From the NCBI GenBank assembly GCA_005793645.1, contig SXRG01000128.1, positions 1-6,444 of the forward strand: 6,444 nt of DNA, in the 5' to 3' direction. Positions 1-5,072 of the stretch are shown here, piece by piece. Positions within the stretch are counted from its first letter, which is position 1. Every line of letters starts with the position of its first letter. This DNA comes from Burkholderiales bacterium. GTDB lineage: Bacteria > Pseudomonadota > Gammaproteobacteria > Burkholderiales > Thiobacillaceae. The notes beneath the pieces are model-generated. The model had not been told where the DNA came from. It did not search any database and saw only the letters and a program-made list of their open reading frames with translations. The translations under genes were made by a program, and so were the position numbers.

Positions 1-267
1 CGCAACGGGCGACTGGGTATTCAGCAGCATCCCCCGCGCGGCCTCGTTACCGGTCTGCCCTGCTGAACCATCTGGGGCTTTCGGGATGATCCCGGTCGCG
101 GTGGCAATCGAGTTGATGGCGTAGACCGTACCCATGGCGGCCACAGCGCCGATGGCAATAGCGGCCACCTCGACCGCGAAGGCCGATCCCACAACCGCCA
201 TTGTGGCCGCCTCGAAGACGGCTGTGGCGGCCATGCTGGAGCCAATGGCGACTGCGCTTACGGCCAT
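1..267 (-). CDS. Central tail tip / host-specificity protein, N-terminal part (gpJ-like, cut by window)
   Basis: The frame is open from ATG 267 to the first base of the window, 89 codons with no stop, and continues beyond it. It overlaps the end of the NlpC-like gene by ten bases and has AAGGTG five bases upstream. Residues 1-60 are hydrophobic and very rich in Ala, Val, Ile and Gly, with only a few charged residues (Glu19, Glu34), so one or two membrane-like helices are possible. Residues 61-89 read IPKAPDGSAG, then GNEAARGMLLNTQSPVA. The 'kaPd...G...ar...lLnt.sp.aPiPvvYG' pattern is typical of the start of large gpJ-type tail tip proteins, which form the central fibre and recognise the host receptor. 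Position after the NlpC gene agrees. The remainder, normally over 700 residues, is outside the window, so receptor-binding regions cannot be seen. Confidence 0.75.
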   Translation of the reverse strand, partial: MAVSAVAIGSSMAATAVFEAATMAVVGSAFAVEVAAIAIGAVAAMGTVYAINSIATATGIIPKAPDGSAGQTGNEAARGMLLNTQSPVA

Positions 268-701
268 CTCAGCACCTTGTGAACGGTGGGCAGATCATCC
301 AGGCGGATCTTCACCAGCCCGAGGTCTTCGTGCATCACGGCAGCGGTGCGGCCCAGGCACACGGCCACCGAGTGCCAGCGCCGATCATGAGCCAGTTCCC
401 GATTCATCAGTAAAAAATCACCCACCTGCGCGAAGGCCAGCCCGCCAGCCACGGCAATGCAGCCGTGATCCTCAAGATGACGGTCGATGTCCCCATGCCG
501 CCGGATGTACTTCCATGCCGATGCGCGGTCATGCCAGAGGCCGGCCATCTCTGATCGCCGAGCGCCGCCATCCATGCAGTCCAGCGCACCCGCCGCCAGT
601 AACGGGCAGTCGTTTTTGCCATATTCAAACGGCACACCCACCAGCCCGTTGATGTATTCATAGAGCCGGATCTCTTGTTGTGGTGTCACGCTGCACCCCA
701 T
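258..701 (-). CDS. NlpC/P60-like cysteine protein of the tail tip (DUF6950-like)
   Basis: This 147-residue protein is in the place of lambda gpK, the tail-tip NlpC/P60 peptidase thought to cut cell-wall peptide links. After an N-terminal helix it has VGVPFEYGKNDCPLLAAGAL (21-40), in which Cys32 fits the nucleophile at the start of the helix. Then come WKYIRRHGD, GDFLLM (94-99; matching the 'GDlv' strand) and RRWHSVAVCLG (107-117), where His110 could be the catalytic base seen in NlpC/P60 'HvgiylG'. Unlike gpK it has no N-terminal Mov34/MPN domain, as in many proteobacterial phages and gene transfer agents. The start is uncertain. ATG at 701 gives a 16-base overlap with the upstream gene and has no Shine-Dalgarno. 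GTG at 689 would make the GTGA overlap typical of this operon, with GGGGTG just upstream, and a 143-residue protein. Whether it is an active enzyme is not shown. Confidence 0.8.
   Translation of the reverse strand: MGCSVTPQQEIRLYEYINGLVGVPFEYGKNDCPLLAAGALDCMDGGARRSEMAGLWHDRASAWKYIRRHGDIDRHLEDHGCIAVAGGLAFAQVGDFLLMNRELAHDRRWHSVAVCLGRTAAVMHEDLGLVKIRLDDLPTVHKVLRWP
273..278 (-). promoter_or_regulatory. Shine-Dalgarno of the tail tip gene
   Basis: The coding strand reads AAGGTG five bases before the ATG at 267, within the end of the NlpC-like gene. This picks 267 as the start of the partial gene at the left edge. Confidence 0.7.
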
Positions 702-1249
702 TTGATCTGACTGGTCTTGTCGCTGGCGAATTCAAACCCCTTGTCGCCGGGATACCAGATTTGCTGTTCGGTGTGATTGGTATGCCGCCCCGGAATGCGC
801 TGGAAATCGACCCAGTTCGATGCCACCTCGACGGCGAGCGTACAGCTCCCGCCGTCCGGGTCTTCCGTAATGCCTGGCCGGTTGATGCGGCCATTGAAGA
901 TCAGGAGCGGGTTGGAAATCACGCTCATCGACGCATCGAGGAATGCCTTCCAGATGCTGACCTCGCGGTCGATGAAGTCGTTGTTGAGAAAAATGGAAAT
1001 GTAGGTCTGGTCGACGCCGGACAGGCCGACCGTGCAGGATGAGACCTCGATGCCGCCCGATTCCTCGATGTCGGAAAACGATAGGAAGTGGCCCATGGCC
1101 ACCCAGGATTGACCGTCCCATGTAATCGTCCGATAGGCGTCCGTCATATAGACCGGGCCGGAATCGAAGGTGATCTTGAGCAGGTGAACCGGACGGCATG
1201 CGGACGCGGCGATCTCGGTCAGAACGGCGGCGGAGGCGGAGCGATCCAT
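686..1249 (-). CDS. Tail-tip/hub-associated protein (187 aa; DUF2163-like or gpL position)
   Basis: This protein lies between the gpM-position gene and the NlpC-like gene, the place of lambda gpL and of the gp13 (DUF2163) protein of gene transfer agents. The sequence has an N-terminal helix (SAAVLTEIAAS), then a chain of beta strands: PVHLLKITFDSGPVYMTDAY (20-39), ITWDGQSWVAMGHFLSFSDI (42-61), and IEVSSCTVGLSGV (67-79). Next comes REVSIWKAFLD (95-105) and LLIFNGRINRPGITEDPDGG (115-134). The C-terminal part has IPGRHTNHTEQQIWYPGDKG (152-171) and QIKWG near the end. 'fsl.g......i..f' strands followed by 'f.G.i..p...ed...' and 'd..PGr.tn...Q...fPgDkGfe' are recognisable in phage tail proteins that form the hub or its adaptor. 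Four or five Cys residues are present, with no clear metal-binding spacing. The start at 1249 is backed by GAGGTG. The exact family is uncertain. Confidence 0.75.
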   Translation of the reverse strand: MDRSASAAVLTEIAASACRPVHLLKITFDSGPVYMTDAYRTITWDGQSWVAMGHFLSFSDIEESGGIEVSSCTVGLSGVDQTYISIFLNNDFIDREVSIWKAFLDASMSVISNPLLIFNGRINRPGITEDPDGGSCTLAVEVASNWVDFQRIPGRHTNHTEQQIWYPGDKGFEFASDKTSQIKWGAA

Positions 1250-1824
1250 TACAGCACCTCAACCAGGTTGACCTCGAACCCGTCCGTCAGATTGGCCGGG
1301 TTGAGTGTCATGGTCAGCGTATCGGAGGCCAGCGCACAGGTCACAGGGACGCTGTTATAGCTCACGGCCTCACCCGTGGTCAGCGCGGAGAGCAGGGGCG
1401 GCTCGATGGTCATCGTCGTGGTAGCGTCCGCCGTCAGGAAATAGACCTTTGAATGTCCGGCAAATTTGATCATGTCACCGGCCTTGAGCGTCCCCGTCAG
1501 GCCCAGAATGGCGATGCTGTTCACCCCGGCGGCATGGACGCCATCGATCGTCACCGTCCCGGTTGCCGATCCTGAGGTGGAGCCGAGAATCGGCGGCACG
1601 AACAGGAATGTGGAATACTGCCCGCGCTGGGCAGCCAGGAAGGCCTCCAGCGGCGCGAGTATGGCGCGGCGCATGGGCGCGTATTTCAGGGCAAACGACC
1701 ATTGCTGTGATCCGCGTGTCCGCACCTGCCGCTTGAGCGAATGCGCGACCGAGATCATCGTCGGTGTGAACGATGTCCGGCTGATGCTGGCCGGTGCGGG
1801 TGAGGCTGGATAAGTGCCACTCAT
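1249..1824 (-). CDS. Minor tail protein, lambda gpM position (191 aa)
   Basis: This protein is encoded just after the tape measure gene, where siphophages place the protein that starts the tail tip (lambda gpM, or distal tail proteins in other phages). Visible parts are a Ser/Pro-rich start, SLKRQVRTRGSQQWSFALKY (29-48), a helical LAPLEAFLAAQRGQYSTFLFVPP (56-77), a beta-rich Gly/Thr insert, and the segment LKAGDMIKFAGHSKVYFLTA (113-132). The last lines up with a conserved 'kaGD.ikF.gH.KVY.vt.d' pattern I recall in proteins of this position in proteobacterial phages. It ends FEVNLVEVL, a strand often seen at the end of this class. ATG at 1824 overlaps the tape measure stop, with no clear Shine-Dalgarno, so translation is likely coupled. 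The stop TAA shares a base with the next start (TAATG at 1251-1247). The structural role is inferred from position; sequence homology to gpM is not evident. Confidence 0.72.
   Translation of the reverse strand: MSGTYPASPAPASISRTSFTPTMISVAHSLKRQVRTRGSQQWSFALKYAPMRRAILAPLEAFLAAQRGQYSTFLFVPPILGSTSGSATGTVTIDGVHAAGVNSIAILGLTGTLKAGDMIKFAGHSKVYFLTADATTTMTIEPPLLSALTTGEAVSYNSVPVTCALASDTLTMTLNPANLTDGFEVNLVEVL
1255..1260 (-). promoter_or_regulatory. Shine-Dalgarno of the tail-tip/hub-associated gene
   Basis: The coding strand reads GAGGTG five bases before the ATG at 1249, inside the end of the preceding gene. It supports that start at the TAATG junction. Confidence 0.7.
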
Positions 1825-3743
1825 GCCAGCATCGGGGCACTACGCCCCGCCTTGTTGAACGCACCCTGGACGATGCCGACGATGGCCGACTTGTGTTGCA
1901 TGATGATTCCCAGTGCCGATTGTGTGTCGATGGCGTTTACCGTGAAGTTTATATTGACCACATCACCGCTGCCGGCTTCGGCTTTGACTCCAAGTTCTCC
2001 GGATGCCGTGCGGGTCAGCGGCATAATCGCCTCAGCGCCTGCCTCGCCCATCAGACCCACGCCTTTTGCAAACGGAAACACGGTGGGCTTGCTGACGACC
2101 TGCCCGGAATAGGCCGAGATGCCCGGCCCAGAGAACACATTGCCCTTGGCGCTGCCGAACATGCTGGCGAAGAACGCGCTTCCGGCTGAGGCCAGCGGCT
2201 TGGTGATGCTCTGCTGAATCTGCATCCGCACCATGTCAGCGATGATGGAGTTGGCGAGAGACTTGAAGTCAAGCTTGCCGGTGGTGACGAATTTGACTAA
2301 CGCATCCTCCATGCCCTGGAAGGCGCGAACGGTCATATCTTTAATCGCATCGTTTGCCGTCTTGATGCTGGCCACATATTCCGCGATGCCACCGGCTGCG
2401 CCTGTGCCTTGGGCTGCGGCGTCTGCGGCGGTCTTGAACTTTCCCCCAGCGGTGCGCGGCATCCCAGACGGCTCGACAATGACAGCCTCGACCAATGCGG
2501 TGGCGGCGGTTTTGGCATCGGCTGTGGATCCGGCGATGCCACGCACCAAGCCATCGCCAATATTCTCGCCAATCTCCTCGAATACCTTGGAGGGCGATTT
2601 AATACCCAGCAGGTCTTTGGCCCACGACGGGAGTTTTTTGGCGAGTTCTCCGATGGCGTCTAACGGTTTGCGCATCGTGGCCTGTATGCCTTGCCATAGG
2701 CCGTTTATGATGTCCTCGCCGACCTTATACCAGTCTTTGACTGTGGCGCGGATGGCGGCAACGCCTTTGCTGAATGCGCCCGTGATTGCGTCCCAGTTTT
2801 TATAGATCGCCACACCAACGGCAGCGACGCCCAACAGCGCCGCGACAATCGGATTGGCGACAAGGAACGCAGCCAATCCAGTGAGGACAGGGATCAACAA
2901 ACCAACGGCGGTGGAGATGGCGCTGATGGCCATTACTGCACCCCCTGCGGCGACGCCAGCGGCGGCCACTCCAAATGCGCCCATGGCCAGCCATGAGGCG
3001 AGTTCTGGATGTTCGTCGGCCCACCCAAGCACGGAATTTAATCCGCTAATGATCGCGTCGAGCGGCCCGGCGGCACCTGCCATAACTGTGGCTGAGGCTT
3101 TCGCCTTCATCTCCGCGATTTTATCCCCTAGAGCATCCGCCCGGTCTGCGTCTGCTGTCGTTATGGCTGCGTGTTTCTGCGCCCAGTCGATCTGTTTTTT
3201 TAATTCTTCGCTACCAAGATTCAGGATCGGGATTAAATCCGAACCGGCTTTGCCAAACAGTTTCTGGGCCAACGCAGCCTTCTGCATCCCGTCCGGCATT
3301 GCGGCAAATTGGTCAGATATTTTTACCAATGCTTGCAGCGCGTTATCGCCGGTTACGCCGAACGACCCAAGCAGACCGGCCATCTCTTTGCTACCGCCAG
3401 CGGCTTCTAGTTGGTTTTTCGCAAGCGCCTTAAATCCCTTGGCCACACCCTCTAACGAGGTGCCATTCTGATCTGCAATCAGGCGCAACGCGGACAGCTC
3501 CTCAACGCTGCTTCCTGTTTTTTGTGCCAAGTCGTGCAGCGAATCGGCGGCATTTATCGACTGCGTGACAAATGAGGTCAGGCCAATCGCGCCGAGGCCT
3601 GCTGATAGGCCGCCCACCAAGTTGGTGACTTTCGAGACTCGTGACTCGAAGCCCGACATTGCGCTGGTGGCCTTACTCATGCCGGTGATGAGGCCGGACG
3701 AATCGGCCATCAAGCGGATCAGGATGTCATGCGCGGCGCTCAT
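1821..3743 (-). CDS. Tail tape measure protein (lambda gpH-type C-terminus)
   Basis: This 640-residue protein sets tail length by its own extended length, fills the tube before ejection, and usually helps DNA cross the host envelope. The N-terminal 240 residues are helical and Ala/Ser/Gly-rich (DSSGLITGMSKATSAMSGF near 14-32, then AADSLHDLAQKTGSSVEELS near 65-84, common in phage tape measures). A long hydrophobic region spans about 249-314, enough for two or more membrane segments. The motif GIKSPSKVFEEIGENIGDGL (about 380-399) recurs in siphophage tape measures. The C-terminal part resembles the lambda gpH C-terminal domain: ALVKFVTTGKLDFKSLANSI (about 481-500) and GLMGEAGAEAIMPLTRTASG (about 563-582). 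ATG at 3743 overlaps the stop of the frameshift product (ATGA), and its stop overlaps the next start at 1824 (ATGA). At about 1.5 angstrom per residue, a known rule of thumb, it predicts a tail of roughly 95 nm. Confidence 0.93.
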   Translation of the reverse strand: MSAAHDILIRLMADSSGLITGMSKATSAMSGFESRVSKVTNLVGGLSAGLGAIGLTSFVTQSINAADSLHDLAQKTGSSVEELSALRLIADQNGTSLEGVAKGFKALAKNQLEAAGGSKEMAGLLGSFGVTGDNALQALVKISDQFAAMPDGMQKAALAQKLFGKAGSDLIPILNLGSEELKKQIDWAQKHAAITTADADRADALGDKIAEMKAKASATVMAGAAGPLDAIISGLNSVLGWADEHPELASWLAMGAFGVAAAGVAAGGAVMAISAISTAVGLLIPVLTGLAAFLVANPIVAALLGVAAVGVAIYKNWDAITGAFSKGVAAIRATVKDWYKVGEDIINGLWQGIQATMRKPLDAIGELAKKLPSWAKDLLGIKSPSKVFEEIGENIGDGLVRGIAGSTADAKTAATALVEAVIVEPSGMPRTAGGKFKTAADAAAQGTGAAGGIAEYVASIKTANDAIKDMTVRAFQGMEDALVKFVTTGKLDFKSLANSIIADMVRMQIQQSITKPLASAGSAFFASMFGSAKGNVFSGPGISAYSGQVVSKPTVFPFAKGVGLMGEAGAEAIMPLTRTASGELGVKAEAGSGDVVNINFTVNAIDTQSALGIIMQHKSAIVGIVQGAFNKAGRSAPMLA

Positions 3744-4221
3744 CTTTTGTCCCGTTCTTTCCGTCTAAAGTGGGCGACCCAGCCCATGAATTCGCCATAG
3801 GGCATCTCGCCCAGCTCGCCTAGGGTTTTGCAGAGCACCTCGGCGAGTGCGTACATGGCGGCCAGTTCTGGATCGCTGGCTAGTTTTTTTCGGCTTCCTC
3901 AACCGTCGGCGCGGCCAACATCGCGGCGGCGATGCGATCAACGACGGTCGCGTCCACCCCGTGGATAAGCGCATGCTTGTCTTCCAGGGTAAACAGCGGA
4001 TCACCCTTGGCATCACGCGCCTTGAGGATCACGGCATAGGCCATAGCGTCCTGAGATTGGCCATCCTTGGCACGATTGGCGATCTTCTGCCGCTCGGACA
4101 GGGTAATGGGTGTCCAATACACCATCAGCGGCGCATCGTCGCCCCACTCGGGGACTTCCATAGACTGCGTGCCGTGCGCGGCGTAATGGGCGCGGGCGCG
4201 GTCGATAATCGGGTTGGCCAT
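3740..4221 (-). CDS. Tail assembly chaperone, -1 frameshift fusion (gpGT-like)
   Basis: The predicted 160-residue fusion has the 113-residue short form followed by 47 residues read in the -1 frame from 3883 to the TGA at 3742-3740. The extension begins LASDPELAAMYALAEVL, continues LGELGEMPYGEFMGWVAHF, and ends RRKERDKR. It reads like a real protein: a helical first part, an 'eF.gWv.hF' motif common near the end of chaperone extensions, and a basic end. It has no start codon or ribosome site of its own that would explain it. Its stop overlaps the tape measure start as ATGA, so ribosomes that shift end exactly where the tape measure begins. In lambda the T part binds the tape measure protein while G binds tube subunits; the same division is inferred here. 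The reading was checked base by base from the sequence given. Confidence 0.88.
3880..4221 (-). CDS. Tail assembly chaperone, short form (gpG-like)
   Basis: This 113-residue zero-frame product is read from ATG 4221 to TAG 3882-3880. Tail assembly chaperones bind the tape measure protein and deliver tube subunits; they are not in the mature virion. The protein begins MANPIIDRARAHYAAHG, then MEVPEWGDDAPLMVYWTPITLSERQKI, the usual chaperone layout of a short N-terminal helix followed by an 'i.vpewg....v....lt..er..i' segment. A helical part with a nearly all-charged or Ala-rich face ends in PTVEEAEKN. Its place between tube and tape measure genes is diagnostic. The last three sense codons, GAA AAA AAC, contain the slippery heptamer that gives the long form. 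The start is fixed by GGAGG six bases upstream. The next gene downstream in this frame is absent until the tape measure start, so the 140 bases between are explained only by the frameshift product. Confidence 0.88.
   Translation of the reverse strand: MANPIIDRARAHYAAHGTQSMEVPEWGDDAPLMVYWTPITLSERQKIANRAKDGQSQDAMAYAVILKARDAKGDPLFTLEDKHALIHGVDATVVDRIAAAMLAAPTVEEAEKN
3883..3889 (-). promoter_or_regulatory. Programmed -1 ribosomal frameshift site (A AAA AAC)
   Basis: The coding strand reads GCC GAA AAA AAC TAG in the zero frame. The heptamer A AAA AAC is in the X XXY YYZ phase required for tandem slippage, and a stop codon follows at once. The run is seven A's, so RNA polymerase slippage that adds one A would give the same fusion. 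An SD-like GAGGA (3900-3896) lies six bases upstream. A 5-bp stem (GCCAG at 3880-3876 with CTGGC at 3865-3861, ten-base loop) starts two bases after the heptamer. Neither is a convincing stimulator, since both spacings are shorter than usual. Confidence 0.87.
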
Positions 4222-4222
4222 G

Positions 4223-4615
4223 TTATGCCTCCGTACTGGTAAACAGCTCGCCATCGCCCGTGACCGTGTACGACCTCTCGATCATTCCGCCGGTCGGTAT
4301 GGAAACGCTAACATTGACGATGTGGGCGTCACCGTAGCGATATACATCGCCCGATGACGCGCCCTCCGGATACATTTTTAACGAAACCACTGCACCAATC
4401 ACCAGTGCGCCCTGTCCGGTGGTGTCGTTTTCGTCAAAAAAGCACGAAAATTCACCATCCCAGGACTTAATACCCGATTTATAGCGCTTGGATGTGTCGT
4501 TAATCGTGGTGCATTCGATTATGTCAGCGCTTTCTTTGTAGCTAAAGCTGCGTAACTCTTGAATAAAGTTCGTGCCAACCTTAACGGTGCCTTCTACGCC
4601 AGTATGATTTGCCAT
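4223..4615 (-). CDS. Tail tube protein
   Basis: This 130-residue subunit stacks in hexameric rings to form the hollow tail tube through which DNA is ejected. The N-terminus MANHTGVEGTVKVG is typical of the family, followed by the strand FIQELRSFSYKESADIIECTTIND, where tube proteins commonly have 'v.sfs..e..e.ie.t...d'. Next come WDGEFSCFFDENDTTGQGAL, a strand in VSLKMYPEGASSGDVYRYGDA, and a C-terminal beta region IERSYTVTGDGEL. It is short compared with lambda gpV because it lacks a C-terminal Ig-like domain. The start at 4615 has a good AAGGA at suitable spacing. It ends in TAA at 4225-4223, one base before the chaperone start. The 5' half of the gene is clearly AT-richer than its neighbours (about 42-45% G+C per 60-base line at 4441-4620, against about 70% at 4741-4800). 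This suggests a different recent history. Confidence 0.88.
   Translation of the reverse strand: MANHTGVEGTVKVGTNFIQELRSFSYKESADIIECTTINDTSKRYKSGIKSWDGEFSCFFDENDTTGQGALVIGAVVSLKMYPEGASSGDVYRYGDAHIVNVSVSIPTGGMIERSYTVTGDGELFTSTEA
4228..4232 (-). promoter_or_regulatory. Shine-Dalgarno that fixes the chaperone start
   Basis: A perfect GGAGG on the coding strand lies six bases before the ATG at 4221, inside the end of the tail tube gene. It decides for 4221 over the in-frame ATG at 4254, which would add 11 residues that overlap the tube gene and look unlike protein. Confidence 0.85.
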
Positions 4616-4622
4616 GATGTTT

Positions 4623-4627
4623 TCCTT
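4623..4627 (-). promoter_or_regulatory. Shine-Dalgarno of the tail tube gene
   Basis: The coding strand reads AAGGA seven bases before the ATG at 4615. It lies in the short 13-base intergenic gap, one of the few genes here not started by overlap, which fits the need for many copies of the tube protein. Confidence 0.75.
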
Positions 4628-4628
4628 T

Positions 4629-5072
4629 TCAAAGTGGGGTGTCTGGGCTGCCCTCTGCGGCCACCCAGTCGATCAAGATGGAGACTGTGCCTTGCCCGGT
4701 CGGTTTCTCCGCGCCATCGTCAAGATTGACTTCGATGCGGTCGATTCGGCTGTCCCGCGCCAAGCCGCCCAGGGTGCGGTTGGCGAGGATGGCCGTTTCG
4801 ATTTCGGACAGGGAGGTGTCGAGCGTGGTGTCGAGCGAGGCCGTCGCCCGTGCCAAGACGCGCACGGTGGCGGTGATTTGCCGATCCTGAGCGCGAGGGG
4901 CGCGGACAGTGGCGTGCTGCACCTGTTCGGAGTCGGTGGAGATCACCAAACAGGGCAGTTCGGCATCGGTGACCGGGTGGATTCGGTTCACAAATACCCG
5001 GCTGCCCGTGGTGGTGAGGCCAGTGAGTGCGGCGGCCAAGGCCACCCTGATCTGCGTCCGTCCGTGACTCAT
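4629..5072 (-). CDS. Tail terminator / tail completion protein (gpU- or gpZ-like)
   Basis: This 147-residue protein probably forms the ring that ends tail tube polymerisation and joins the finished tail to the head. Its position, after the head-tail joining gene and before the tube gene, is that of lambda Z and U. The N-terminus is a predicted helix (RTQIRVALAAALTGL). It is followed by VFVNRIHPV and the strand ELPCLVISTDSEQV, then a long strand-helix-strand region and a C-terminal strand ending VSILIDWVAAEG. That matches the alpha/beta layout of tail terminators, in which a helix precedes a sheet with an 'lPalvV' strand. ATG at 5072 overlaps the upstream stop (ATGA), and GGAG lies five bases upstream, so the start is well supported. 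Lambda has two genes here (Z and U) and this phage shows one. Which role it fills, or whether it fills both, cannot be settled from sequence alone. Confidence 0.75.
   Translation of the reverse strand: MSHGRTQIRVALAAALTGLTTTGSRVFVNRIHPVTDAELPCLVISTDSEQVQHATVRAPRAQDRQITATVRVLARATASLDTTLDTSLSEIETAILANRTLGGLARDSRIDRIEVNLDDGAEKPTGQGTVSILIDWVAAEGSPDTPL

Noticed and set aside
134..652. Plus-strand open frame of 172 codons antisense to the NlpC-like and tail tip genes
   Set aside because: The translation is Pro/Arg-rich and disordered, and two real genes with proper overlaps and ribosome sites lie on the minus strand.
2233..2805. Plus-strand open frame of 190 codons antisense to the tape measure gene
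   Set aside because: It is a shadow of the tape measure protein with no recognisable domain and no matching gene on that strand nearby.
2854..3471. Plus-strand open frame of 205 codons antisense to the tape measure gene
   Set aside because: It lies wholly opposite a well-recognised protein. Its sequence is low-complexity Ala/Ser/Pro, which is expected from the reverse of an Ala/Gly-rich gene. No ribosome site or neighbour supports it.
3836..3851. Hairpin GCA-CTC-GCC-GAG-G-TGC on the coding strand as a frameshift stimulator
   Set aside because: The stem is short with a bulge and a three-base loop, and it starts more than 30 bases after the heptamer, too far to act on a slipping ribosome.
3765..4016. 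Minus-strand open frame of 83 codons over the chaperone end
   Set aside because: It is in the third frame, neither that of the chaperone nor of its -1 extension. It is Arg/Pro-rich and its end does not meet the tape measure start, while the -1 extension does.
4222..4254. In-frame ATG at 4254 as start of the chaperone
   Set aside because: It would add 11 residues inside the tube gene. GGAGG lies at ideal distance from ATG 4221, and the protein from 4221 begins like other chaperones.
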